Positions 1-9,024 of a stretch of DNA of 64,000 bases are shown here, one piece after another. The stretch is taken from assembly GCF_000317125.1 (NCBI RefSeq), contig NC_019695.1:2902336-2966335 (forward strand), read 5' to 3'. The stretch is from Chroococcidiopsis thermalis PCC 7203 (GTDB lineage: Bacteria; Cyanobacteriota; Cyanobacteriia; Cyanobacteriales; Chroococcidiopsidaceae). The notes under the pieces were generated by a model, which saw nothing but the letters and a program-made list of their open reading frames with translations, searched no databases and was not told where the DNA came from. Each line of letters starts with the position of its first letter. The first letter of the stretch is position 1. The position numbers and the translations under genes are program-made.

Positions 1-150
1 AATTCCCTCTTGAACTTTGCCAAATTGCATCATTACGCCTCTTTGCCCTACATTAACGATCGCAAAAGGACGAAAGATGAATGCAACAATTAATAGAACG
101 ATCCCGCCAGCAAAGGGCAAACTTGTTTTAAGATAATCGCTGTTTCTCAT
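1..150 (-). CDS. SPFH/prohibitin-family membrane protein, N-terminal fragment
   Basis: The first 50 codons of a gene that runs off the left edge of the window. The start is the ATG at 148-150. The protein opens with a short polar stretch, then one hydrophobic segment (about residues 11-32, AGGIVLLIVAFIF), then INVGQRGV-like sequence (VNVGQRGVMMQFGKV). This anchor followed by the N-terminal strand of the SPFH/Band 7 domain is characteristic of prohibitin and HflC-like proteins, which form membrane-bound oligomeric rings. Only the start is visible, so the exact subfamily cannot be settled. Confidence 0.75.
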   Translation of the reverse strand, partial: MRNSDYLKTSLPFAGGIVLLIVAFIFRPFAIVNVGQRGVMMQFGKVQEGI

Positions 151-155
151 AAAAT

Positions 156-186
156 TAGTGGCTAGTGGCTAGTGGCTAGTGGTTAG
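156..186. repeat. Tandem heptamer repeat (GGCTAGT type)
   Basis: About four copies of GGCTAGT with period 7, directly upstream of the prohibitin-like start codon. It belongs to the short tandem heptamer (STRR) class seen all over this window. The same sequence family recurs at 14101, 31868 and 58034. Confidence 0.8.
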
Positions 187-376
187 GTGAAAAGTCAAGT
201 CACTGTCTACTTGTTCATTTAGTTATTCAATACCAATTATTCATTATTAATCCGTACTGTTTGGTTTTAATTGTATTAAGCGCTCAAATAATAGAATTTG
301 GGGAAAATTGCTAAAAATCTTAAGATAAGCGTCTTCCTGAGTTATTGATAACTGGTTGCTGATAACTGATAACTTT

Positions 377-404
377 GTAGAGACGTTACATATAACGTCT
401 CTAC
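377..404. repeat. 28-bp palindrome (GTAGAGACGTTA family), copy 1
   Basis: Arms GTAGAGACGTTA and TAACGTCTCTAC are perfect 12-mers around a CATA centre. The same palindrome occurs at 13404, 27205, 43069 and 52853, always between genes. This copy lies 20 bp before the endonuclease V start. Confidence 0.9.
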
Positions 405-423
405 ACTGACTGACAACTGATTC

Positions 424-1089
424 ATGAAGATTAACCAACGCCATACTTGGACTTTAACTACAGCAGAAGCGATCGCAATTCAAGAAAAATTACGAGGTGA
501 AATTATTACTACAGATAAAATTCCGACACCAGTACAGTATGTTGCAGGTGTAGATATGGGTTTTGAGGCAGATGGTACGATAAGTCGAGCTGCGGTTGCC
601 GTGCTAAGTTTTCCCAGTCTGCAACTCCAAGAAACAGCGATCGCACGTCGTCCGACAAGTTTTCCCTATATCCCAGGATTCTTATCATTTCGGGAAGTTC
701 CTGCCGTTCTTGATGCTCTGGAAAAAATTAACATTACGCCCGATATAATTTTGTGTGACGGTCAGGGAATTGCTCATCCGCGTCGATTTGGAATCGCTTG
801 TCATTTAGGGTTAATTGTGAATATACCAACTATAGGTGTGGCAAAGTCTCTACTGATTGGCAAACATCAAGAAGTCCCAGAAGCACGAGGTAGTTGGCAA
901 CTCTTAACCGATAAAGGAGAAACTATTGGTGCAGTACTTAGAACCAGAACTGGGACAAAACCACTCTATATTTCTAGCGGGCATCGAGTCAGCTTAACCA
1001 CTGCGATCGATTATGTTTTGCAATGTACGCCAAAATATCGTCTGCCAGAAACTACCCGCATTGCCGACAAATTAGCTTCGTCAAAGTGA
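424..1089 (+). CDS. nfi: Endonuclease V (deoxyinosine 3'-endonuclease)
   Basis: Repair nuclease that nicks DNA one base 3' of deoxyinosine and related deaminated bases. The 221-residue length is normal for the family. The family's acidic metal ligands are visible: D44 in AGVDMGF, E91 in SFREVPA and D112 in CDGQGIAHPRR. The strand-separating Y82 in the PYIPG wedge and the following lysine in IGVAKSLL (K141) are also present. The ATG at 424 is used; it lies shortly after a 28-bp palindrome (377-404). It stands alone, with no operon partner. Function rests on strong motif conservation. Confidence 0.95.
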   Translation: MKINQRHTWTLTTAEAIAIQEKLRGEIITTDKIPTPVQYVAGVDMGFEADGTISRAAVAVLSFPSLQLQETAIARRPTSFPYIPGFLSFREVPAVLDALEKINITPDIILCDGQGIAHPRRFGIACHLGLIVNIPTIGVAKSLLIGKHQEVPEARGSWQLLTDKGETIGAVLRTRTGTKPLYISSGHRVSLTTAIDYVLQCTPKYRLPETTRIADKLASSK

Positions 1090-1202
1090 AAATAAGGCAG
1101 AGGACAGATGACAGGGGCAGAAGGAATGCGTACTTTGGAGTTTAACTGCGATCGCTGACTCGGTAACAATATGGACGCTCTGCTGCTGGATAAGATCGAC
1201 TA

Positions 1203-3149
1203 ATGCTAGGTACACTGCTAGACGGGCGCTACAGCATTATTAGTCAATTGGGACGCGGCTACTATGGGGAAACCTACCTCGCTGAAGACCTGCGCAGAAT
1301 GAAAAGACAGTGCGTGGTGAAACGGTTGAAACCCGCAAGCAACGATCCAAACACATTACGAGAAGCAAAACTATTATTTGATTCTGAAGCTAGAGTTTTA
1401 GAAAGTTTGGGAAGAAGACACGAGAAAACTCCAGACTTACTCGATTATTTTATTGAAAACGAAGAATTTTATTTAGTACAGGAACTCGTTGAAGGTTATC
1501 CCTTAAGTACGTTGCTGGCAGACGGTCAGCAGCTACCAGAAGCAGAGGTATTCAATCTACTTGTAGATGTACTAGAAATTTTGAATTTTGTCCACCAGAG
1601 TCAAGTCATTCATCGAGATATTAAACCTAGTAATATCATTCGACGACACAAAGACGGGAGATCGATCTTAATTGACTTTGGGGCAGTCAAGCAAGTTAAT
1701 ACTCAGATAGTTGTTGGAAACGGACAAGTTACTTTCACGCGCGCGATCGGCACACCGGGATATATGCCCATCGAACAAGCTAGAGGCAGACCGCGTTATG
1801 CTAGCGATATATATGCGCTGGGAATGTCGGCAATCCAAGCCTTGACTGGAGTTGCGCCGAGCGAATTAAGCGAAGATGCAGATGGGGAAATTATCTGGCG
1901 CGATCGCGCCCAAGTTTCACCTCACCTAGCAGCAATTTTAGACAAGATGGTGCGTTTCCAAATAAGCGATCGCTACCAATCAGCAGACAAAGTACTATAC
2001 GACTTACAACAACTTCAACGCTTTAGTTCTACTCCTACCCGCAGGCGATCGCTACCACCAATTAGATTACATCCGCGCAATCTCAGTGCTTTAGTTGCAG
2101 GTGGTGCAACTCTTCTACTTTTTTTGCTTGGAACTCAAATCTATGCCTACAGTCGATTTGGAGTATTTCCAGCCGATGTATTTGCGGTGATGCGGAGTTT
2201 ACCGAGCAGCTTGCTACTAGAAAGATCGGCAGGTGGGCGCTCAGTTGATGCTCACCGCGCTCCTCTGAGTGTAAACGCGCCGATTTTTAGTAACTATAAT
2301 TGTGTCACTTTCAGCTCTGATGGGCAAACGTTTGCTACTGGTAGCGGTGATGGGTCAATTAAAATTTGGGATTTTAATACGGGCAAACTACAGCGTCTTT
2401 TAACCGGACATTCAGGTCACGTCCATTCCCTAACGCTGAGTCCAGATGGAGAAATTCTTGCTAGTGGGAGTGGCGATCGCACGATCAAGTTGTGGAATCC
2501 TCACACGGGTAAACTGATCCAAACTCTCAGTGGCGGATTAAACCATGTTAATTCAGTGGCGATCGCGACCGACGGACAAACTTTGGCAAGTGGGAGCAAT
2601 GACGGAATTGTCAAGCTGTGGAATTTGAATACAGGTCAATTGCGACATAACCTCAACGGACATTCCGGCGATGTCAATGCTGTTGCCATCAGCCGCGATG
2701 GACAAATTCTTGCCACTGGTAGCAGCGACGAGACGATTAAGTTGTGGAATCTGGATACAGGCAAGTTAATTCGGACTATCAGTGGTGCTGGAAATGTGTT
2801 TTCCCTAGCTACGAGCAACAACGGACAAATTGCTAGTGGCAGTAGTGATGGGACAATTAAACTGTGGAATCTGAATACGGGTCAGCTCGTTCGTACCTTG
2901 AGCAGCGATCGCAGCGTAGTCACTTCTGTTGCGATCGGCTCTGATGGTAAAACACTGGCAAGTAACAGTAGCGATCGCGTTGTCAAGCTGTGGAATCTGG
3001 AGACAGGCAAGTTACGCCACACCTTAATCGGCTACGTGACAGGAAATGCAGACTATTTTAATGCCGTCGCCTTCAGTCCCAGGGGACAAACATTAGTTAG
3101 CGGGACTGGTAATGGCACAATTGATGTTTGGCGCGTACCGCAGCAGTAG
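1203..3149 (+). CDS. Serine/threonine protein kinase with C-terminal WD40 propeller
   Basis: A 648-residue membrane-linked signalling kinase. Residues about 10-275 form a Hanks-type kinase with all catalytic landmarks: glycine loop LGRGYYGETY (16-25), ATP lysine K40 in CVVKRL, HRDIKPSN (137-144), DFG (158-160) and a GTPGYMPIEQ activation-loop end. A hydrophobic segment near 293-313 is a likely single membrane span. After it come about seven WD40 repeats (from about 355) with recurring SGSxDxTIKLWN signatures, probably one closed propeller for protein binding. It has the same plan as the protein at 48245-50164, but this copy looks catalytically competent. Substrate unknown. The gene is followed at once by a G/C-run hairpin repeat. 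Confidence 0.93.
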   Translation: MLGTLLDGRYSIISQLGRGYYGETYLAEDLRRMKRQCVVKRLKPASNDPNTLREAKLLFDSEARVLESLGRRHEKTPDLLDYFIENEEFYLVQELVEGYPLSTLLADGQQLPEAEVFNLLVDVLEILNFVHQSQVIHRDIKPSNIIRRHKDGRSILIDFGAVKQVNTQIVVGNGQVTFTRAIGTPGYMPIEQARGRPRYASDIYALGMSAIQALTGVAPSELSEDADGEIIWRDRAQVSPHLAAILDKMVRFQISDRYQSADKVLYDLQQLQRFSSTPTRRRSLPPIRLHPRNLSALVAGGATLLLFLLGTQIYAYSRFGVFPADVFAVMRSLPSSLLLERSAGGRSVDAHRAPLSVNAPIFSNYNCVTFSSDGQTFATGSGDGSIKIWDFNTGKLQRLLTGHSGHVHSLTLSPDGEILASGSGDRTIKLWNPHTGKLIQTLSGGLNHVNSVAIATDGQTLASGSNDGIVKLWNLNTGQLRHNLNGHSGDVNAVAISRDGQILATGSSDETIKLWNLDTGKLIRTISGAGNVFSLATSNNGQIASGSSDGTIKLWNLNTGQLVRTLSSDRSVVTSVAIGSDGKTLASNSSDRVVKLWNLETGKLRHTLIGYVTGNADYFNAVAFSPRGQTLVSGTGNGTIDVWRVPQQ

Positions 3150-3150
3150 C

Positions 3151-3217
3151 CGATCCCCCAACCCCCTTAAAAAGGGGGCATTCATTCCCCCTTCAAAAGG
3201 GGGGCTAGGGGGGATCG
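3151..3217. repeat. Palindromic repeat with C5/G5 runs, copy 1
   Basis: The arms CGATCCCCC and GGGGGATCG enclose two smaller hairpins built from CCCCC...TTAAAAAGGGGG and CCCCCTTCAAAAGGGGGG. It starts right after the WD40 kinase stop codon. A related copy lies at 11455-11540. It could fold as an RNA hairpin at the 3' end of the kinase transcript, but its dispersed nature suggests a repeat element. Confidence 0.85.
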
Positions 3218-3250
3218 AGATCTCAATTTTCAAGCGCGTAACTCCAAAAT

Positions 3251-4952
3251 TGGAGTTTAGACTAGTTTCCGGTGCAAAACATGAGAAAGTATCAGTGAAA
3301 AAATTAGTGTAGCTCTGCATATTGTTAATAAGATTTTGTGAATGAATTCATTTCGAGAAGATTAATAAATATTTCAATAGTTGAATAATACCAACTATTT
3401 TAGATAGTGATTAACTAGCTCTAGCAATTCCAAAATAAATAGTTAATATTTCAAGTATTTTTATCAGTTTTGCTCAAATTTCTCCTCATGCTAGCCAAAT
3501 TATGAGCGATGATTCCCCATCCTACCCAACGTTCAAAACCTCTACTAGTTTTGTATAAACATCGTTCTAATCCAAAGCATATGTGTGAGAACACTTATAC
3601 GTCCTTCTATCCCGTTATGCCAGCGGCGACCTTTCTGAAAATTTCTCTTTCTTTCAAAATTATCTCTTTCTTTACTCTTATAGCCTCCCTTGGGGAGGAT
3701 TACTTGTTTGACTCCTAATTTTTGAGCATAGTTTTCATTTGGGTGAGAATAAACTCCTCGGTCGGCGCTTGCTTGCTTGGGTGGACGACCAAAAATTTGT
3801 AGATGTTGGTCAAGGCTCTCAACCCACTGTTGCGTATCGTGAGGATTACCTTTGAGAACTCGATAATTACTGATTAGCCCTCCATCAACTTCATCTAACC
3901 AAACTTTATGTCCAAATTCTGTTGATAAATTAGGTTTTCCTCGACAGATAATGTCAGTATGAGCTTCAAAGATACTCACGAGTTTTTCATGAGCCGAAAC
4001 TCTTTCTTGACGTAAAACACGGCGAGATGACTGAGCAATAACTTGTGTGACGCGAGGAATAAAAATAGCTAAAGCTCAACCAACTTTTGCCGCTTTTAAA
4101 TCGGTTGAATCCTTGAGAAGAACCTGTACCTTTTGAGCTTGTTTAAGACTAGCTTGAGTTACTTCAAGTAATCGGCGATAAGCTTGTTCTCTATTTTGAC
4201 GACCCCACTGGCTTCGAGCTTGAGATAGACTATCAATATTGCGAGAAATTTTTCTAGCTGTCCGGTAACGGTTTTGGAATAATCGAGGATGAATTTTTGA
4301 GTTTGAACTCAGAATTTCTTTAGCCTTGTACAACAGACGGCTCATAACTCTCACCCCATCTACTAATAAGCTATTATCAGAAGGAAAGTGAATATTTGTG
4401 GCTCCTACTGTTCCGTCTGTTCTCATCTTTTGTGCTTTAGTTAATTGCAGCTCGATAGCCATTTGCGTCAGTCGTTGATTCAGTTTCTTCAAAGTTGTTT
4501 CACTTATTTGATTCGACCAACGAAAAGCGCGTACTCTTGTTCGGTAGTGGCTGAAAATATACTCGGCAGAATTGTCTTAGAACTAAACTTTCACTTACGT
4601 TTTTGATGGTCTTTTCGTAACTCAGGCAGCGTAAGTGTTTCAGAACTATCATCCGTAGTATAACTTCTACAGGAGTTGAATTTCTGCCGGTTTTGGTTGC
4701 ATGAGAAGAACGCGAGAGATAAGTCAGCTTCAACTAACTCTAATAGGTTCTCATCATCGAGAATCTGGTCAATCTCAACCATTTCAGCATCCATCTTTCC
4801 AGTTAATTGCAGCAGAGTTCTAAATTTTTGCTCGATATGATATTTCTTTCGTAACACCTCTCACCAGCCCAACTCGGATTGAGTACCTAAAAGTTCTATC
4901 TCAATCACTGTAAGACTTTTAAGTTTCGCACCGGAAACTAGTCTAAACTCCA
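3251..4952 (-). mobile_element. Degenerate insertion sequence (ISNCY-like) with intact terminal inverted repeats
   Basis: A 1702-bp element bounded by perfect 25-bp inverted repeats (3251-3275 and 4928-4952; outer end TGGAGTTTAGACTAG). The match continues inward with a few mismatches. It carries one minus-strand transposase gene broken by frameshifts and a nonsense codon. The right end lies inside a DMT transporter gene. The 10 bases flanking each side (ACTCCAAAAT on the left, GTTCCTAGCA on the right) do not match, so no target duplication is visible, and the missing 3' half of the transporter is not on the left side. The family assignment comes from remembered resemblance of the transposase to ISNCY-annotated proteins. 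Confidence 0.88.
3545..4857 (-). pseudogene. Broken DDE transposase (ISNCY-like)
   Basis: Reads as one ancestral protein in pieces. An N-terminal part starts at 4857 (LLQLTGKMDAEM...). The frame shifts near 4715 into SSHATKTGR...VEVILRMIVLKHL and LVLRQFCRVYFQPLP, and shifts again near 4530 into RWSNQISETTLKKL. An in-frame TGA at 4076-4078 follows; the same frame then continues through the C-terminal catalytic part with VWLDEVDGG, SADRGVYS and the closing GRRWHNGIEGRISVL. At least two indels and one stop mean no full transposase is made. The terminal repeats are still perfect, so decay is recent or the element could be mobilised in trans. Confidence 0.9.
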
Positions 4953-5548
4953 GTTCCTAGCAAACAGGTCAGAAAAACCACATTTATCGATTTTGGCGCA
5001 ATGTTTTGCTGAGCAAATGCATTAAACCAAAGTGTATAAATTGCGATCGAACCAGCAGCACCTAATGCCAAAAGGTAGCCTGCTAGAGTTGCCCAAGAGA
5101 CAGCGCGATCGGTAGATAGAGGCAGCACGATCGCACTGGCTCCAGCCATAGCCAGCAGCATTCCAAAGCCTTCATTTCGTTTAACGTGTAAGCGCACAAC
5201 ATATTTGTAGGCAATAATAAACAAGGGTGAGGTTGTGAATAATAATGTCACTTCTCCCACAGGTGCTAGCTGAAATGCCGTCGTGCCTAAGACATAACCT
5301 CCAATAGCTGGCAAACTCAGCCACCAGATCGTTGAAGTGCGAAGGGAGCGAATCAGATCGTGTCGGACACTCGGCGCTAGAAAAAGGATCGGCAGCATTG
5401 CAACAGTGGCAACCAGAAAGCGACCTGCCAAAACTGCAAAAGCAGACCATCCTGGAAGCCAGCGGACAAATACACCTACCATACCCCAAGTAGCTGCGGC
5501 ACATAGAGCCGCCATTAAGCCTTGGGTGTTTAGTGTGGGTTGAGTCAT
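4943..5548 (-). pseudogene. EamA/DMT-family transporter, truncated by the insertion sequence
   Basis: A 201-residue remnant with about six hydrophobic segments. EamA (drug/metabolite) transporters are usually near 300 residues with ten segments, so the last third is gone. The reading frame runs into the insertion-sequence end, and the stop codon (GTT TAG) is made by the inverted repeat itself. The first EamA repeat (from ALCAAATWGMVGVFVRWLPG) looks intact. The distal part is not found on the other side of the element, so there was loss as well as insertion. Very probably non-functional. Confidence 0.88.
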
Positions 5549-5630
5549 CTAGATTTCATATCCTTGACTTTTCCCTGTTCTCTATTCATCAAAGATTTCG
5601 AGTCAATTCGGAAGTATCAAACTGCATCTT

Positions 5631-6518
5631 TTATTTTTTCTTTAATGCCTTTTTCACCAATTCAGCAATTTGCGAGGGGCGTTCTGCAACTGGAACTTTT
5701 GCCGCTTTGAAAGCTTCTAACTTGCTTTTTGCCGTACCGACATTATCTCCTCTGCCAACCACGGCTGCTAGCGTCCCAGTATGCCCCCAGTGTTTGCCAG
5801 CTGGCGCATGACAACCAGCAATGTAGGCTATAACTGGTTTATCGATCGCCTCGGCAATGTAACGCGCCGCAGCTTCTTCGCTATTTCCCCCAGGTTCCCC
5901 GACTAAAACGATCGCTTCTGTAGTATCGTCTTCATCGAAAATTTGCAGCCATTGTAGAAAAGAAGAACCAATAATTGCATCACTGCCAATACTGACAGCA
6001 ATTGACTGCCCTAACCCGGCTTTAGTCAATCCCAAGGCAATTTCGTAAGTCAGAGTCGTGCTGCGACTGACAATACCAATCGAACCTGGAGTATAAAATT
6101 CACTGGCATGGGTTCCCAAAAGTAATTTGCCAGGAATGATAATACCCGGACTGTTTGGTCCTACAATTATGGTTTCGTTTGCCTCTGCTTTACGCAACAA
6201 GCGCACCATATCCAAAGGAGGTACGCCAGCAGAGATGATAATAATTTGTTTTATCCCAGAAGCGATCGCCTCTAACGCAGCATCTAAAGCTTGATAGGGA
6301 GGGACGAAAATAATCGTCGTATCGATCGCCCCAACTGCCGCTACTGCCTGTTCGACCAAATCGAACACGGGTAAATCGTCAATAGATGTCGTTTGACCAG
6401 GACTAACTGCGGCAACAATCTGCGTCCCGTAGGCTTGCATACGAGCAATGTAGGGCGACCAGAGCGATGCTGTCATGCCCTGAATTAAAACTTTACTATC
6501 AGGCTTTAATTTCATCAC
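5631..6518 (-). CDS. sucD: Succinate--CoA ligase, alpha subunit
   Basis: Binds CoA and carries the phosphohistidine in the reversible conversion of succinyl-CoA to succinate with nucleotide triphosphate formation in the TCA cycle. It is 295 residues, the normal length. An N-terminal CoA-binding Rossmann fold is followed by a ligase domain with VGPNSPGIIIPG and GIVSRSTTLTYE. The phospho-histidine motif appears as GHTGTL near residue 247 (GHAG in E. coli). The ATG at 6518 overlaps the stop of the beta-subunit gene by 4 bp, so the two are translationally coupled. Confidence 0.93.
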   Translation of the reverse strand: MMKLKPDSKVLIQGMTASLWSPYIARMQAYGTQIVAAVSPGQTTSIDDLPVFDLVEQAVAAVGAIDTTIIFVPPYQALDAALEAIASGIKQIIIISAGVPPLDMVRLLRKAEANETIIVGPNSPGIIIPGKLLLGTHASEFYTPGSIGIVSRSTTLTYEIALGLTKAGLGQSIAVSIGSDAIIGSSFLQWLQIFDEDDTTEAIVLVGEPGGNSEEAAARYIAEAIDKPVIAYIAGCHAPAGKHWGHTGTLAAVVGRGDNVGTAKSKLEAFKAAKVPVAERPSQIAELVKKALKKK

Positions 6519-7708
6519 TCACTTCTTTTAGGCAACGAACTTTTCGCAACACGGACGGCTTGGGCGATCGCTTCGTCTAAATCTTCCATTGAAGAGACTT
6601 GTACCGCATCTAGCTTTGCTTTGGCATCTGCTAAATCCGTTCCTGCCAAGCGCACGACTAGTTTAGGGTATTGGGCATGAGAACGAGTTTTGTGCGTCTT
6701 ATTGTCGTGCTGTTGTACGAAAGTCGCGATCGCCTCAGCCACTTCTACAGTTGTCGGCACGCTACAAAGAATATTAACTAAGATCGCGTGGATAGATTTA
6801 TCTTGAGCGATCAATTCTAGACCTTGGACGACGCGATCGCAAAAATTCAACCCCCCATTTGCGCCAATTCTTCCATGTCCCACATTTAAGCAAACAGATG
6901 GTTTGCGGTGACTGGCTGTGGCGATCAAATCTAAAGTTGCCATCAATAACCCCGCGCCATTGCCCAAAATTGCAATATTTCCCGACTTATCTACCTCATT
7001 CCACTTGCCAACTTGAGCGACTGATGGATAACCGTTAGGACGGCTAGCTTTTTTTTCTGCCATCATCAAAATATCGGGATGGCGGGCGATCGCTTGGTCG
7101 TTGACAGTAACTTTACCATCCAATGCCATTAACTCCCCAGTCGAACTGACCCCTAAAGGATTGATTTCGATCAAATCCAAATCTTTCTGCACGAATAAAC
7201 CGTACATTTTTTCCACGATAGCGCTGACCGATGCCAGTGCATCTCCCTGCAAGCCCATTTTGACTGCTAATCGGCGGGCATAAAAGGGTGAAAAATCTCG
7301 TTCGACTATGACTTGTTGTAAAGCTTCTGGATTGGATTCAACATCGACTCCCCCTTGCGTAGAACCCAGAAGCAACGGACGGCGAGCAACTGCATCGATA
7401 ACTATGGCTAGGTAAAACTCGCGATCGGAGTTGTATTTTGCCTCCGCTAGTAAAACTTCAGGAAATTCCCCTAAAATAGGTAAATTAAAAATTGTTTGCG
7501 CCGCAGCGATCGCGTCGATCGTGTTCGTGACGATCTTTACTCCCCCAGCTTTTCCCCTACCTCCCGTCCGCACTTGCGATTTGAGTACTACTGGATAGGG
7601 AATCTTCAACCCCTTCAAATCGCGAGGACGATCGATTCTTTGGGAAGGTAAAACTGGAATACCAATCTCGCGAAACCATTCTTTAGCTTGATACTCTAGT
7701 AGATCCAT
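6515..7708 (-). CDS. sucC: Succinate--CoA ligase, beta subunit
   Basis: Nucleotide-binding subunit of succinyl-CoA synthetase, 397 residues. It opens with the family start MDLLEYQAKEWF, followed by an ATP-grasp fold (KSQVRTGGRGKAGGV) and the LIEINPLGV metal-binding motif. The C-terminal CoA-ligase domain carries GNGAGLLMATLDLI and NVGHGRIGANG. It is the upstream gene of a two-gene operon with sucD (4-bp overlap). The upstream spacer consists largely of tandem heptamer repeats. Confidence 0.94.
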   Translation of the reverse strand: MDLLEYQAKEWFREIGIPVLPSQRIDRPRDLKGLKIPYPVVLKSQVRTGGRGKAGGVKIVTNTIDAIAAAQTIFNLPILGEFPEVLLAEAKYNSDREFYLAIVIDAVARRPLLLGSTQGGVDVESNPEALQQVIVERDFSPFYARRLAVKMGLQGDALASVSAIVEKMYGLFVQKDLDLIEINPLGVSSTGELMALDGKVTVNDQAIARHPDILMMAEKKASRPNGYPSVAQVGKWNEVDKSGNIAILGNGAGLLMATLDLIATASHRKPSVCLNVGHGRIGANGGLNFCDRVVQGLELIAQDKSIHAILVNILCSVPTTVEVAEAIATFVQQHDNKTHKTRSHAQYPKLVVRLAGTDLADAKAKLDAVQVSSMEDLDEAIAQAVRVAKSSLPKRSE

Positions 7709-7716
7709 TTTTTGAT

Positions 7717-7834
7717 GGTAATAGGTAATAGGTAATGGGTAATGGGTCAGGAGGGATTAGGATTTAGCACTAAGGGATTAGGGTAGCGATCGAGAACTAC
7801 CAACTACCAACTACCAATTACCAATTACCAATTC
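7717..7834. repeat. Opposed heptamer repeat arrays (GGTAATG / CCAATTA types)
   Basis: GGTAATA/GGTAATG copies at 7717-7748 and CTACCAA/TTACCAA copies at 7797-7834, both with period 7. The two arrays are roughly reverse complements, so the sucC leader can form a long imperfect hairpin. They fill almost the whole gap between the SDR gene and sucC. Confidence 0.8.
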
Positions 7835-7836
7835 AT

Positions 7837-8754
7837 TTATACTTCATCCTTCAAGCCTAAACGATGCTTTTGCCAATCTTGCGCTACGAGGTTAATGCCA
7901 TAAAATCGTTGCCAAAAGCGATCGACAACTTTAGTTGATAAAACTTTCGTCATCATAAACACCAAAAAATTTCCCCCTGTTGCTGCAATATAGCGCGGGC
8001 GGGGATGAGAATCTGTCAGTGCTTTAACAATTGCTTCTGCAACTCGTTCGGCACTCCAAGCACGGCTACTCGTGTGTTTCTCTAAATCTTTTAATTTTTC
8101 AAAAGCAGCGCGATAGGGGGTGCGTTCGGGAGTGGCTACGGTTGATTCTACAGCTTGGGCGGCGGCGGCAAAAAAATCCGTGCTGACTGGACCTGGTTCG
8201 ATGACGCTGACTTTAATATTGAATGGTGCTAGTTCCATGCGCAAAGCATCGCTGAGTCCTTCGAGGGCAAATTTTGAACCACTATACAAACCGCCAAACG
8301 GGAAAGCCATCCTACCACCCAGCGAACTAATATTGATAATTCTGCCACCACCGCGATCGCGCATCAGCGGAATTAAGCTGCGGATCAGCGCTAAGGGTGC
8401 TAGCACGTTGATTTGAAATTGTCTGGCAGCAGCTTCGTGGGGAATGAGTTCTATGGGTCCCATCTGTCCGTAGCCAGCATTATTAACTAAAGCATCAACG
8501 CGACCGAATTTTGCGATCGCGGCTTGGGCTAGGGCTTCAACTTGGTCAGTCTGTGCTAAATCTGTGGGAACGATGAGAACTTCTGCCCCTAATTGCCGAC
8601 AGTGACTAGCGACCTTTTCCAACTTGTCTGCATCTCTAGCTGCCAAGACTAAGCGAATCGTCTTAAATCGTTCTGCTAAAATTTTTGCCAGTGCTGCCCC
8701 AATGCCAGTAGAAGCACCAGTAATTAATACAACTTGTTCGGATAAAGAAAGCAT
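7837..8754 (-). CDS. Short-chain dehydrogenase/reductase
   Basis: A 305-residue NAD(P)-dependent oxidoreductase of the classical SDR fold. The cofactor motif TGASTGIG lies at about residues 13-20, NNAG near 92, the catalytic serine in IINISSLGG and the catalytic YSGSK near 160. The extended C-terminus (about 60 residues past the core) with RYIAATGGN is common in SDRs that act on lipophilic substrates. The substrate cannot be read from the sequence. It is downstream of sucC in opposite reading order only by position: it is on the same strand but upstream of sucC, separated by repeats, so it is probably a separate unit. Confidence 0.88.
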   Translation of the reverse strand: MLSLSEQVVLITGASTGIGAALAKILAERFKTIRLVLAARDADKLEKVASHCRQLGAEVLIVPTDLAQTDQVEALAQAAIAKFGRVDALVNNAGYGQMGPIELIPHEAAARQFQINVLAPLALIRSLIPLMRDRGGGRIINISSLGGRMAFPFGGLYSGSKFALEGLSDALRMELAPFNIKVSVIEPGPVSTDFFAAAAQAVESTVATPERTPYRAAFEKLKDLEKHTSSRAWSAERVAEAIVKALTDSHPRPRYIAATGGNFLVFMMTKVLSTKVVDRFWQRFYGINLVAQDWQKHRLGLKDEV

Positions 8755-8873
8755 TTTTAGTCAATTTAACGAGCAACAATTAGGGCGAGACAGACAATCC
8801 TACCCTATGTTCTGCAAAGATTTTAAAGCGACGAGGGCAAACTTGTCTTATATCTGAGGAGACACAATTAAGA

Positions 8874-8966
8874 GAGCTGAGGGGGCTGAGGGGGCTGAGG
8901 GAGCTGAAGGAGAGTCGCGAAGTTGAGGGAGCGACAACCAACAACCAACAACCAACAACCAAAAAC
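8874..8966. repeat. Short tandem repeats upstream of the SDR gene
   Basis: GCTGAGGGG copies with period about 9 (8877-8910), then AACCAAC copies with period 7 (8934-8966). The 270-bp gap between thiC and the SDR gene shows no small gene that I can support. Confidence 0.7.
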
Positions 8967-9024
8967 AAATTTCCCACACCCCATACCCCACACCCTAGAC
9001 CCCTTCTTCACGCACCACTCACCA

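Noticed and set aside
3093-3320. Overlapping short frames around the palindromic C/G repeat after the WD40 kinase.
   Set aside because: They read through the repeat with proline/glycine-rich junk and have no conserved start.
5533-5811. A 92-codon plus-strand frame opposite sucD.
   Set aside because: It lies antisense to the sucD 3' end and has the composition of a shadow of that gene.
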